Assembly: GCA_017521825.1 (NCBI GenBank)
Contig: JAFXBK010000083.1
Location: forward strand, 20,938-84,937
DNA length: 64,000 bases
Direction: 5' to 3'
Source: Oscillospiraceae bacterium
GTDB taxonomy: Bacteria; Bacillota; Clostridia; Oscillospirales; Ruminococcaceae
Shown here one piece after another: positions 32,430-39,911 of this stretch. Under the pieces are notes generated by a model. The model searched no databases and was not told the DNA's origin. It saw only the letters and a program-made list of their open reading frames with translations. Made by a program: the position numbers and the translations under genes. The number at the start of each line of letters is the position of its first letter. Positions within the stretch are counted from its first letter, which is position 1.

Positions 32430-33263
32430 ATGAATTATAAAATTGTTTCAGATTCCTCTTCAAATATACTCGATTTTTCCGGAATAGATTTTAAAAGTGT
32501 TCCGCTTAAAATAATAACGGCAAAGCAGGAATATGTCGATAACGCCGGGCTTGACGTTGAAAAAATGGTCAAAGAAGTTAAGGAAACCAAAGGAAAATCC
32601 GGAACTTCCTGCCCGAATATCGGAGATTGGCTTTCTGCTTTCGAGGGCGCGGATATTATTTTTGCAATAACAATAACAAGCCGCCTTTCCGGAAGTTTTG
32701 CTTCCGCCGAACAGGCAGCGAAAATTTTTATGGGTGCACACCCAAACGCAAAAGTTTTTGTTGTGGACAGTCTTTCAACCGGTCCCGAAATGCTTCTTAT
32801 AATGGAAAAAATCCGCGAGGAAATGCTCCTTGGAAAAAGCTTTGAGGAAATTCGTGATTCTGTTACGGAATATCAGAAACACACCCATCTTCTTTTTTCT
32901 CTGGAATCTCTTACAAATCTTGCAAGAAACGGAAGAGTTAACCCCGCCGTTGCAAAAATTGCCGGTGTCCTTGGAATACGCGTTATGGGCGCGGCCAAGG
33001 AAGGCGTTCTTGATCCTCTTCATAAAATCCGCGGGGAAGCAAAAAACCTTGATGTTATTTATGACGAGATGAAAAAACGCGGTTTTTCCGGAGGAAAGGT
33101 TGTTATTGACCATTGTTTCAATCAGAATGCGGCAAATAGCCTTGCGGAAAAAATCCTTGCAGAATTCCCCGGCTGCGATTTGAAAATAGGAAAAAACGGC
33201 GGACTTTGCAGCTTCTATGCCGAACGCGGTGGCGTTCTTATCGGTTTTGAAGATTCCCTTTAA
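32430..33263 (+). CDS. DegV-family fatty-acid-binding protein
   Basis: A 277-residue DegV protein; the family binds fatty acids, and in staphylococci and others (FakB) presents them to the FakA kinase. The start YKIVSDSSSNI is the family signature. ITSRLSGSFASAEQAAK holds the conserved carboxylate-binding serines, and VDSLSTGPEM and LRVMGAAKEG-like parts follow. The ATG at 32430 follows CAGGAG. It is alone between a strong promoter and a terminator; no FakA-like kinase is near. Confidence 0.9.
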   Translation: MNYKIVSDSSSNILDFSGIDFKSVPLKIITAKQEYVDNAGLDVEKMVKEVKETKGKSGTSCPNIGDWLSAFEGADIIFAITITSRLSGSFASAEQAAKIFMGAHPNAKVFVVDSLSTGPEMLLIMEKIREEMLLGKSFEEIRDSVTEYQKHTHLLFSLESLTNLARNGRVNPAVAKIAGVLGIRVMGAAKEGVLDPLHKIRGEAKNLDVIYDEMKKRGFSGGKVVIDHCFNQNAANSLAEKILAEFPGCDLKIGKNGGLCSFYAERGGVLIGFEDSL

Positions 33264-33296
33264 TAAAAAGTTTTTTCATAGTATTCTCCCTTCGTA

Positions 33297-33329
33297 AAAA
33301 AACGTTCCTGAAAAAAAGGAACGTTTTTT
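33297..33329 (+). terminator. Terminator after the degV gene
   Basis: AAAAAACGTTCCT, loop GAAAAAA, AGGAACGTTTTTT. Confidence 0.9.
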
Positions 33330-33397
33330 CTTTTTCAGGTTTGAATATTGCCAAAAAAATAATATAATATAACTAATCTGTTTAGCGGAGGAAAATT

Positions 33398-33922
33398 ATG
33401 TTTGTAACAAAAAGAATTGGCGCAAAGTCCAGGGATTTGGAAAAAATAAAACAGCTTTATTACGATGCTTTTCCGGAAAACGAGCGTTTTTCCTTTGGCA
33501 TGATGATAAAAAACGAAAGCGGAAACTATGAAACCTTCGGGTTTTATAAGGACGGGGTTTTCTGCGGTTTTGCAATTGTTCTGAACAGCCTTGATATTTC
33601 CCACATAATTTATTTTGCAACCCTTCCGGAAATGCGCGGAAAAGGCCTTGGGGCAAAGGCTCTGGCCGCCATGGGAAGGATTGAAGCGGGAAGAAGGATA
33701 ATTGTTGATATCGAAAGGGAAGTTCCGGGTTGCGAAGAAAACGAAATCCGCCGCAGGCGAAAGAATTTTTATTTAAGAAACGGTTTTTCGGAAACGGAAG
33801 TCCGCTATCGCTGGCAGGAAGAAGCTTATGAGATCCTTGTTTTCGGCGGAAAACTTTCCGGAGAAGATTTCGGGAACTTCTGGAAGGCCCTTGGAATAAA
33901 AAAGAACACTTCCGAAGGCTGA
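33398..33922 (+). CDS. GNAT-family N-acetyltransferase
   Basis: A 174-residue acetyltransferase. The acetyl-CoA loop is seen in ATLPEMRGKGLGAKALAAM (R-G-K-G-L-G), preceded by the beta strand HIIYFATLP. FYLRNGFSETEVRYRW near the C-terminus matches the usual fold end. The substrate is unknown. A promoter-like TTGAAT, 16 bases, TATAAT (33341-33368) and GCGGAGG precede the ATG. No terminator is obvious after it; a GAGCAC-rich repeat follows. Confidence 0.8.
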   Translation: MFVTKRIGAKSRDLEKIKQLYYDAFPENERFSFGMMIKNESGNYETFGFYKDGVFCGFAIVLNSLDISHIIYFATLPEMRGKGLGAKALAAMGRIEAGRRIIVDIEREVPGCEENEIRRRRKNFYLRNGFSETEVRYRWQEEAYEILVFGGKLSGEDFGNFWKALGIKKNTSEG

Positions 33923-33953
33923 GCACGGGGCTTTGAGCACGGTGCTCAAAAAG
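33922..33953 (+). repeat. GAGCAC/GTGCTC repeat
   Basis: GAGCACGG occurs twice (33922, 33936) and the second pairs with GTGCTC (GAGCAC-G-GTGCTC). The same word makes up the pyr-operon hairpin at 25213-25246. It looks like a small dispersed intergenic repeat. Confidence 0.5.
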
Positions 33954-34063
33954 TGTTTCGGCTTTTTGGCGAAAAGGTTTGAAAACCTTTTGGTTTTGTG
34001 ATAGACTTGTTTTTGTAATTAATTTTGCCGCTTCGGCGGCGTTTTTAAAGAGGTTTGTTTTAT

Positions 34064-35554
34064 ATGGAAAAAAGAGAAAGCGGCGTTCTTCTTCATATTT
34101 CGTCCCTTCCTTCCAACCATGGAATAGGAACTTTCGGAAGAAGCGCCTATGAATTTGTTGATTTTCTTATCGAGGCCGGCCAGACCTATTGGCAGGTTCT
34201 TCCCCTTGGACCAACCAGCTATGGCGATTCCCCATACCAGTCTTTTTCTACCTTTGCCGGTAACCCCTATTTCATCGACCTTGATTTTTTCGTAATCGAC
34301 GGTTTTCTTGAGGAAAGCGACCTTGAGGGAATAAACTGGGGAACCGAACCGATGTACGTCGATTACGCTAAAATTTACGAAAACCGTTTTGACGTTCTCC
34401 GCAAAGCTTATAAAAATTATATGGAAAAGGGAAATCTTGAAGTTCTTTCCGCATTTTGTGAAAAAGAGGCGGAATGGCTCGATAACTATGCCCTTTTTAT
34501 GGCGCTTAAAAACCTCCATGGCGGAAAATGCTGGCGCGAATGGGAAAAACCTTTTTATTCCCGCAGCAAAAGGGCCCTTGAAAAATTCGCGAAGGAAAAC
34601 GAAGAAGAACTCGGCTTTTGGAAATTCCTTCAGTATGAGTTCAACCGCCAGTGGAAAAATCTTAAAAATTACGCCAACGAGCGCGGAATAAAAATTATCG
34701 GCGACCTTCCGATTTATGTTGCGGATGACAGCAGCGACGTTTGGGCAAATCCGGAGCTTTTTGATTTTGATAAGGAAAGACACCCCAGAAACGTTGCAGG
34801 CGTTCCTCCGGATTATTTTTCCGAAAACGGCCAGCTTTGGGGAAACCCCATTTATAACTGGAAAAAACAGAAAAAAGACGGCTATTCCTGGTGGATAAAA
34901 CGCCTTTCCTCCTGCCGGGAAAAATATGACGTTCTCCGAATCGACCATTTCCGCGCCTTTGCGGATTATTACTGCATTCCCTTCGGTTCCGAAACCGCCA
35001 AAACCGGCGAATGGAAAACCGGCCCCGGAATGGATCTTTTCAGCCGGGTTTTCGAGGAACTTGAAGGTTACCCGATCATTGCGGAGGACCTTGGAGATTT
35101 AAGCCCGGCGGTTGTTGAGCTTCTTGAGGAAAGCGGACTTCCGGGAATGAAAATTCTTGAATTTGCCTTTGGTTCCGACGACCCGAACAACGATTGCCTT
35201 CCCTATAATTTTAAGAAAAACTGCGTTTGCTATCCCGGAACCCACGATAATATGCCCGTTGCTGGCTGGCTTGAAACCGCTTCCGAATCGGAAATCAATT
35301 TCTGCAAGGAATACATAAACTATAAAGAGGGCGAAGATTTCTGCGACGCTTTTGTTAAAACCGTTCTTGCAACCCCTTGCAACACCGCCATCATAGCGAT
35401 GCAGGATTGGCTCGGAACCGGAAAATATACCAGAATGAACGAACCTTCAACATCCTCCGGAAACTGGCAGTGGCGCCTTCTTAAAGGTCAGGCGGATTCC
35501 GACCTTGCAAAAAGGATGTTCCACCACGCAAAACTTTACGGAAGACTCAGATAA
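34064..35554 (+). CDS. malQ: 4-alpha-glucanotransferase (amylomaltase)
   Basis: A 496-residue GH77 enzyme that moves glucan chains between maltodextrins. It begins ESGVLLHISSLPSNHGIGTFG, the family signature. The nucleophile aspartate is in VLRIDHFRAFADY, the acid/base glutamate in IIAEDLGDLSP, and the third acid in PGTHDNMPVAGW. ATG 34064 follows AAAGAGG. It stands alone, ahead of a terminator, but fits functionally with the GH13 gene at 43575 for starch and glycogen breakdown. Confidence 0.95.
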   Translation: MEKRESGVLLHISSLPSNHGIGTFGRSAYEFVDFLIEAGQTYWQVLPLGPTSYGDSPYQSFSTFAGNPYFIDLDFFVIDGFLEESDLEGINWGTEPMYVDYAKIYENRFDVLRKAYKNYMEKGNLEVLSAFCEKEAEWLDNYALFMALKNLHGGKCWREWEKPFYSRSKRALEKFAKENEEELGFWKFLQYEFNRQWKNLKNYANERGIKIIGDLPIYVADDSSDVWANPELFDFDKERHPRNVAGVPPDYFSENGQLWGNPIYNWKKQKKDGYSWWIKRLSSCREKYDVLRIDHFRAFADYYCIPFGSETAKTGEWKTGPGMDLFSRVFEELEGYPIIAEDLGDLSPAVVELLEESGLPGMKILEFAFGSDDPNNDCLPYNFKKNCVCYPGTHDNMPVAGWLETASESEINFCKEYINYKEGEDFCDAFVKTVLATPCNTAIIAMQDWLGTGKYTRMNEPSTSSGNWQWRLLKGQADSDLAKRMFHHAKLYGRLR

Positions 35555-35560
35555 AAAAAC

Positions 35561-35594
35561 AAAAACGGCGGAAGAAAAATTTTCCGCCGTTTTT
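35561..35594 (+). terminator. Terminator after malQ
   Basis: AAAAACGGCGGAA pairs with TTCCGCCGTTTTT around an 8-base A-rich loop. Confidence 0.9.
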
Positions 35595-35632
35595 ATTTAC
35601 CAAAATTTACAAAAACTTTAATATTTGTTGAC

Positions 35633-35661
35633 TTTACACAGCCGTTTTTTAAGGCTATACT
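35633..35661 (+). promoter_or_regulatory. Promoter of the cardiolipin synthase gene
   Basis: TTTACA (35633-35638), 17 bases, TATACT (35656-35661), 36 bases before the start codon. Confidence 0.7.
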
Positions 35662-35697
35662 TATATTGTAAAAATGCGGAAAGGAGGGAAAAGCTTT

Positions 35698-37284
35698 TTG
35701 GCTTCTGAAAGAAAAAGTTTTAAGGATACCGGCCTTCGGCTTTTGAAAAAAGGCCAGAAAGGAATTGTTCACGCAATTTTCAGCCGTTTTGGAATTATAA
35801 TAATGCTTTTTGCCTTTCAGGCAATTCTTTTTCTTTCCGCGCTGATATGGTTCCAATCGTTTATGTCGGAACTTTTCTTCGGCGGACTTTTGCTTGGCCT
35901 TTTTGTTTCAATTTATATCCTCAACACCCGAAGCGACCCTTCCGCAAAGATAACCTGGATTCTTCTTGTAATGGCGCTTCCGGTTTTCGGAACCCTTCTT
36001 TACGTTTATACGGAGTTCGAGGTAGGCCACCGTTCGCTAAGGGAAACGGTTGGGAAACTTATTGATTCAACAAAGGAAAAAATCCCCCAGGAGCCGGAAG
36101 TTCTTGAGGCATTTTCCGAAAAGGAAAAAGGCGCCGCGGCAATCGCCCATTACCTCAGAAGAACAGGCTGCTTCCCGGTTTTTGACAAAACCTCGGTTTC
36201 GTATTTCCCTCTGGGCGAAGATTTTTTTGAAACCCTTCTTACTGAACTTAAAAAAGCCCGCCATTTTATCTTCCTTGAATATTTTATAATCGATGAAGGT
36301 GTCATGTGGGGAAAAATCCTCGAAATCCTCGCGGAAAAAGTTAAGGAGGGCGTTGACGTCCGGGTAATATATGACGGAACCAACGAATTTACAACTCTTC
36401 CAAGGAACTATCCGGAACTTTTGAAAGGGCTTGGAATAAAATGCAAGGTTTTCGCTCCGCTTTCGCCCTTTGTTTCCACCCATTATAACTACCGCGACCA
36501 CAGAAAAATAATGGTTATCGACGGAAACACGGCCTTTACCGGCGGCATAAATTTTGCCGACCGCTATATAAACCGGGAAACGGTCCACGGCCATTGGAAG
36601 GATACCGCCGTTATGCTTAAGGGAAAAGCGGTAAAAGGCTTTACCCTTATGTTCCTTCAGACCTGGAACATCGGAGAAAAAGAACCGAAGTTTGACCCAT
36701 ATCTTTCCTTCCCGACACTTCCGCCGGAAGACGCAAAAGGTTTTGTAATCCCTTATGGCGATTGTCCCCTTGACGGCGATAAAGTCGGCGAAATGGTGTA
36801 TATGGATATCCTTAACAGGGCAAGGGATTATGTCCACATAATGTCGCCATATCTTATCCTTGACGGAGAAATGGAAACGGCCATCCGTTTTGCGGCGGAA
36901 AGGGGAGTTGAGGTTAAAATAATTCTTCCGGGCGTTCCGGATAAACTTGCGCCCTATTCCCTTGCAAAAGGCCATTATTCCGCCCTTCTTGATTCCGGGG
37001 TGGAGATTTTTGAATATGAACCGGGATTTATCCACGCAAAATCCTTTGTTGCGGATGACGTGGAGGCGGTTGTTGGAACGATAAACCTTGATTACCGAAG
37101 CCTTTATCACCATTTTGAATGTGCGGCATATTGCTACGAAACTCCGTGTATAAGCGATATCGAAAAGGATTTCCAGGAAACCCTTGAAAAATGCCGTAAG
37201 GTAACAAAAAAGACCATATGGAAAGGCTGGAAGATTTTGCGCCCGTTTTCGTTTGTTTTAAAAATAATAGCACCGCTGCTTTAA
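35698..37284 (+). CDS. cls: Cardiolipin synthase
   Basis: A 528-residue phospholipase-D-superfamily enzyme joining two phosphatidylglycerols to cardiolipin at the membrane. Two or three N-terminal membrane segments (IIIMLFAFQAILFLSALIWF; ITWILLVMALPVFGTLLYV) are followed by two HKD motifs: HRKIMVIDGNTAFTGG and HAKSFVADDVEAVVG. I start at TTG 35698 since AAAGGAGGG is at 35680-35688; the ATG at 35674 lies before that site. Single-gene unit with its own promoter and terminator. Confidence 0.9.
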   Translation: MASERKSFKDTGLRLLKKGQKGIVHAIFSRFGIIIMLFAFQAILFLSALIWFQSFMSELFFGGLLLGLFVSIYILNTRSDPSAKITWILLVMALPVFGTLLYVYTEFEVGHRSLRETVGKLIDSTKEKIPQEPEVLEAFSEKEKGAAAIAHYLRRTGCFPVFDKTSVSYFPLGEDFFETLLTELKKARHFIFLEYFIIDEGVMWGKILEILAEKVKEGVDVRVIYDGTNEFTTLPRNYPELLKGLGIKCKVFAPLSPFVSTHYNYRDHRKIMVIDGNTAFTGGINFADRYINRETVHGHWKDTAVMLKGKAVKGFTLMFLQTWNIGEKEPKFDPYLSFPTLPPEDAKGFVIPYGDCPLDGDKVGEMVYMDILNRARDYVHIMSPYLILDGEMETAIRFAAERGVEVKIILPGVPDKLAPYSLAKGHYSALLDSGVEIFEYEPGFIHAKSFVADDVEAVVGTINLDYRSLYHHFECAAYCYETPCISDIEKDFQETLEKCRKVTKKTIWKGWKILRPFSFVLKIIAPLL

Positions 37285-37323
37285 AAGAAAGCGGGAACGG
37301 AAAATCCGTTCCCGCTTTCTTTT
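37283..37323. terminator. Bidirectional terminator between cls and azlD
   Basis: A 19-bp perfect stem (AAAAGAAAGCGGGAACGGA and complement) with loop AAA and T-runs for both strands. Confidence 0.95.
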
Positions 37324-37650
37324 TTAAAATATGAACTGAACAAGAAACATATAGCAAAAAGTTCCGCCGGTCATGGAAAGAAGGATTTTCCGCTTCCAGA
37401 GATGAAGGACCGCAACAACCAGAACCGCAATAAATTCCGGAATTCCGTGGCTTCCGGCGGTTATATCGACGTTTTTAAGGCAATATACCACCAAAAGCGC
37501 AAAAATTGCCGCCGGAAGAGCCTTCCCGAGATATTCGATAAATTTCGGCGTTTTCTTTTTTTCGGAAAAAAGAAGGAAGGGGAGGAAACGGGTCAAAAGC
37601 GTTGCAAGAACGCACATACCGATGGTTATGATTTCTTCTGAAAGAGTCAT
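37324..37650 (-). CDS. azlD: AzlD-type branched-chain amino acid exporter subunit
   Basis: A 108-residue membrane protein with about four hydrophobic segments and the family pattern CVLATLLTRFLPFLLF, then YLGKALPAAIFALLVVYC. AzlD works with AzlC as a small two-part exporter for branched-chain amino acids or analogues. Its ATG overlaps the azlC stop (ATGA), so the two are made together. No regulator of the Lrp type is adjacent. Confidence 0.88.
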   Translation of the reverse strand: MTLSEEIITIGMCVLATLLTRFLPFLLFSEKKKTPKFIEYLGKALPAAIFALLVVYCLKNVDITAGSHGIPEFIAVLVVAVLHLWKRKILLSMTGGTFCYMFLVQFIF

Positions 37651-38357
37651 TCAAAACCACCCGCCTTTTCAATGGGTCTTCTGAAGAAGGAAAGCATTCC
37701 GAAAATGCAGACCATGGTCGGGATTATAAAGGATTCCGCGCCGAAGATAACAAGGCAGAAAACGGAGCAGAAAACCCCGATTAAGGCGGTGTAATGCTTT
37801 TTTTCCTTAAGCCATTGTTCAATAAAAATTACTACAAACATTGCGGTCATAACAAAATCCAGCCCTTCGGTGTTGAAAGGAATAAACGAACCGAGAATTC
37901 CGCCAAGGGTTGCGCCGGTTACCCAGTAAGATTGGTCAAGAAGCGAAACCGCAAGATAAAATTTTCCTTTTTCGGTTCCTTCCGGAACCGGGGTGGAACA
38001 GTTTATGGAAAAAGTTTCGTCCGTAAGGGAAAAAATAAGGTAGAGCTTTTTAAGGCCGGTGTTTTTATATTTTTCAAGCATCGCAAGGCCGTAAAAAAGG
38101 TGGCGCGCCTGGATAACAAGGGCGATAAGAAAAGTCTGGAGCGGGGCAAAGGTGCTTAAAAGAAGGGAAACCGCAAGGAATTCAAGACTTCCGCCAAAAA
38201 TCGTTATCGCCATAAGCATGGGGTAAAGAAAGCTGAATCCGGAAACCTTCATATAAATTCCATAGGAAATTCCAAGGAAAAGATAGCCGGTCATTACCGG
38301 AACTGTGTGAGGAAAAGCCGCCTTTATTGCGGAAATAAAATTGTTTTTGTTTTCCAA
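37647..38357 (-). CDS. azlC: AzlC-type branched-chain amino acid exporter subunit
   Basis: A 236-residue membrane protein. The N-terminal AAFPHTVPVMTGYLFLGISYG and the LQTFLIALVIQARHLFYGLAML segment are typical of AzlC. Six to seven membrane segments are expected. It begins with TTG at 38357 behind AAAGGGGGCGG. It is the upstream partner of azlD and is likely transcribed from the 38358-38454 gap. Confidence 0.9.
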   Translation of the reverse strand: MENKNNFISAIKAAFPHTVPVMTGYLFLGISYGIYMKVSGFSFLYPMLMAITIFGGSLEFLAVSLLLSTFAPLQTFLIALVIQARHLFYGLAMLEKYKNTGLKKLYLIFSLTDETFSINCSTPVPEGTEKGKFYLAVSLLDQSYWVTGATLGGILGSFIPFNTEGLDFVMTAMFVVIFIEQWLKEKKHYTALIGVFCSVFCLVIFGAESFIIPTMVCIFGMLSFFRRPIEKAGGFE

Positions 38358-38454
38358 AAAAATCCGCCCCCTTTCTGCAATATGTGACTATTATATATTC
38401 GCCGGAAAAGAAGTGCAACAGAATGTTGAAATATGGGAGCATTTTTTATTCACT

Positions 38455-38489
38455 TACTGTAGGGGCGGATATTATCCGCCCCTACAGTA
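38455..38489. repeat. Perfect 17-bp palindromic repeat (REP-like)
   Basis: TACTGTAGGGGCGGATA, one central T, and the exact complement. GTAGGGGCG-type palindromes recur between genes in many Firmicutes genomes. The gap 38358-38549 holds only this repeat and the neighbouring terminator. Confidence 0.8.
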
Positions 38490-38509
38490 AATTGAACCGC
38501 AACAAAAAA

Positions 38510-38531
38510 GGGACGCACAGAGGTGCGTCCC
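38510..38531 (-). terminator. Terminator of the sugar operon (minus strand)
   Basis: GGGACGCAC, loop AGAG, GTGCGTCCC; read on the minus strand it is followed by TTTTTT. Confidence 0.85.
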
Positions 38532-38549
38532 CACGATATTTTAATAAAT

Positions 38550-39911
38550 TCATCCTTCAAGGGCGTTTTCCCTTTTTTCAAGGTCGGAAAGGATTTCGGA
38601 ATAAAATTCCTCGCTGATTCTATATTTTTTAAGATAAACGATATATCCGATAACGATCATAAGAAGGGGAATTGCGAACATGGCAAGCTTTATGATAAGT
38701 TTTCCTTCGCTGTCAATCATATCCACCGTTCCGCCGTCAACCTTGATTCCGGAAATAATAAGGGTAAGGCTTACAATTCCGGTTGCAAGTGCGCCGCCGA
38801 TTTTGTTGATAAGCGGCTGGACGGAAAAAGTTATGGATTCGTTCTTTTTACCAAGCTTCCAGTAACCGTATTCAACGGTATCCGCAAGGAACATAAGCAT
38901 AAGGGTCTGGATAAACGCCTGGCCGACAAAAACAAGAACGGCGCCAAGGGCGATAAGGATAATGGAAATTTCCGCAACAAAGAAAATTGCATATCCGATA
39001 AGAACAAGAACCGTTCCGAGGGTATAAAGCTGGCGGCGGGTCATGCGTTTTGCAACCATAGGATAAACGGAAAGGGTTCCAAGCTGGGCAACGCCGACCA
39101 CCGCAACAAGAACAACGTACATTCCTTCGTTTCCGAAAAGATATTTCATATAATAAATCGCAAAGTTAACGGTGGTGCAATAGCCGACCATAAAAAGACC
39201 CATTGCAAGGGTCGTCCACATAAGCTGGTCGTTTTTAAGAAGCGCGTCGAACATCTGCTTAAGGGAGGTGGATTCCTGCTTTTCCATGGGAACGCGCTTT
39301 TCTTTAATTCCAAGGAGCGGGAACAAAAGCCCAAGAAGATAAAGCGCCGCAATTACAACCGCGCACCAGAACCATACCTTCGGGGTATCGCCAAGGGCGC
39401 TTGTTACCGGCTGCCAGGCGACCATTACGATATACATACCCACGTTTGCACAGATCCTTGCAAAGGCGCCGGTTTTTTCGCGCTGTTTCTGGTCGGAGGA
39501 AAGAACCGGAAGAAGGGTCCAATAGCCGATATCGTTTATGCCGTAGGTGATATCCCAAAGAAGATAAGCCGCGCCGAAAATTATTACAAAGGCCCAGCCG
39601 GTTCCGATTCCGGCGAAAAGCATTACGGAAAAAACAGCGCTCATAACGCCGCCGACCAATATCGCCGGTTTGAATTTTCCCCAGGGGGATTTTATGTTAT
39701 CAATAACAAGTCCGGTTATGGGGTCGTTGAATGCGTCAAAAATCCTCAGTACGGAAAGAACCATGCTTGCCGCGGCGAAAACCCAGACCGGAAGGCTGAG
39801 GACATCCGAAAGGAAATAGAGAAGGGTGTTCGCTTCGAAAGAATAGAACATATCCCTTCCGATTGTTCCAAGGCCGAAATAAACCCGGTTGCTTTTGTCA
39901 ACGTCTTTCAT
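38550..39911 (-). CDS. GPH-family sugar:cation symporter
   Basis: A 453-residue MFS-type permease of the glycoside-pentoside-hexuronide group (MelB/LacS-like). It has about 12 membrane segments and the family motif DAFNDPITGLVIDNIKSPWG near residues 59-78, where the aspartates bind the cation. LADTVEYGYWKLGKK is also typical. GGAGG precedes ATG 39911, and its start overlaps the alpha-galactosidase stop by 4 bases, so it likely imports the alpha-galactoside that the next enzyme cleaves. It is the last gene of the GH1-GH36-GPH operon. Confidence 0.9.
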   Translation of the reverse strand: MKDVDKSNRVYFGLGTIGRDMFYSFEANTLLYFLSDVLSLPVWVFAAASMVLSVLRIFDAFNDPITGLVIDNIKSPWGKFKPAILVGGVMSAVFSVMLFAGIGTGWAFVIIFGAAYLLWDITYGINDIGYWTLLPVLSSDQKQREKTGAFARICANVGMYIVMVAWQPVTSALGDTPKVWFWCAVVIAALYLLGLLFPLLGIKEKRVPMEKQESTSLKQMFDALLKNDQLMWTTLAMGLFMVGYCTTVNFAIYYMKYLFGNEGMYVVLVAVVGVAQLGTLSVYPMVAKRMTRRQLYTLGTVLVLIGYAIFFVAEISIILIALGAVLVFVGQAFIQTLMLMFLADTVEYGYWKLGKKNESITFSVQPLINKIGGALATGIVSLTLIISGIKVDGGTVDMIDSEGKLIIKLAMFAIPLLMIVIGYIVYLKKYRISEEFYSEILSDLEKRENALEG

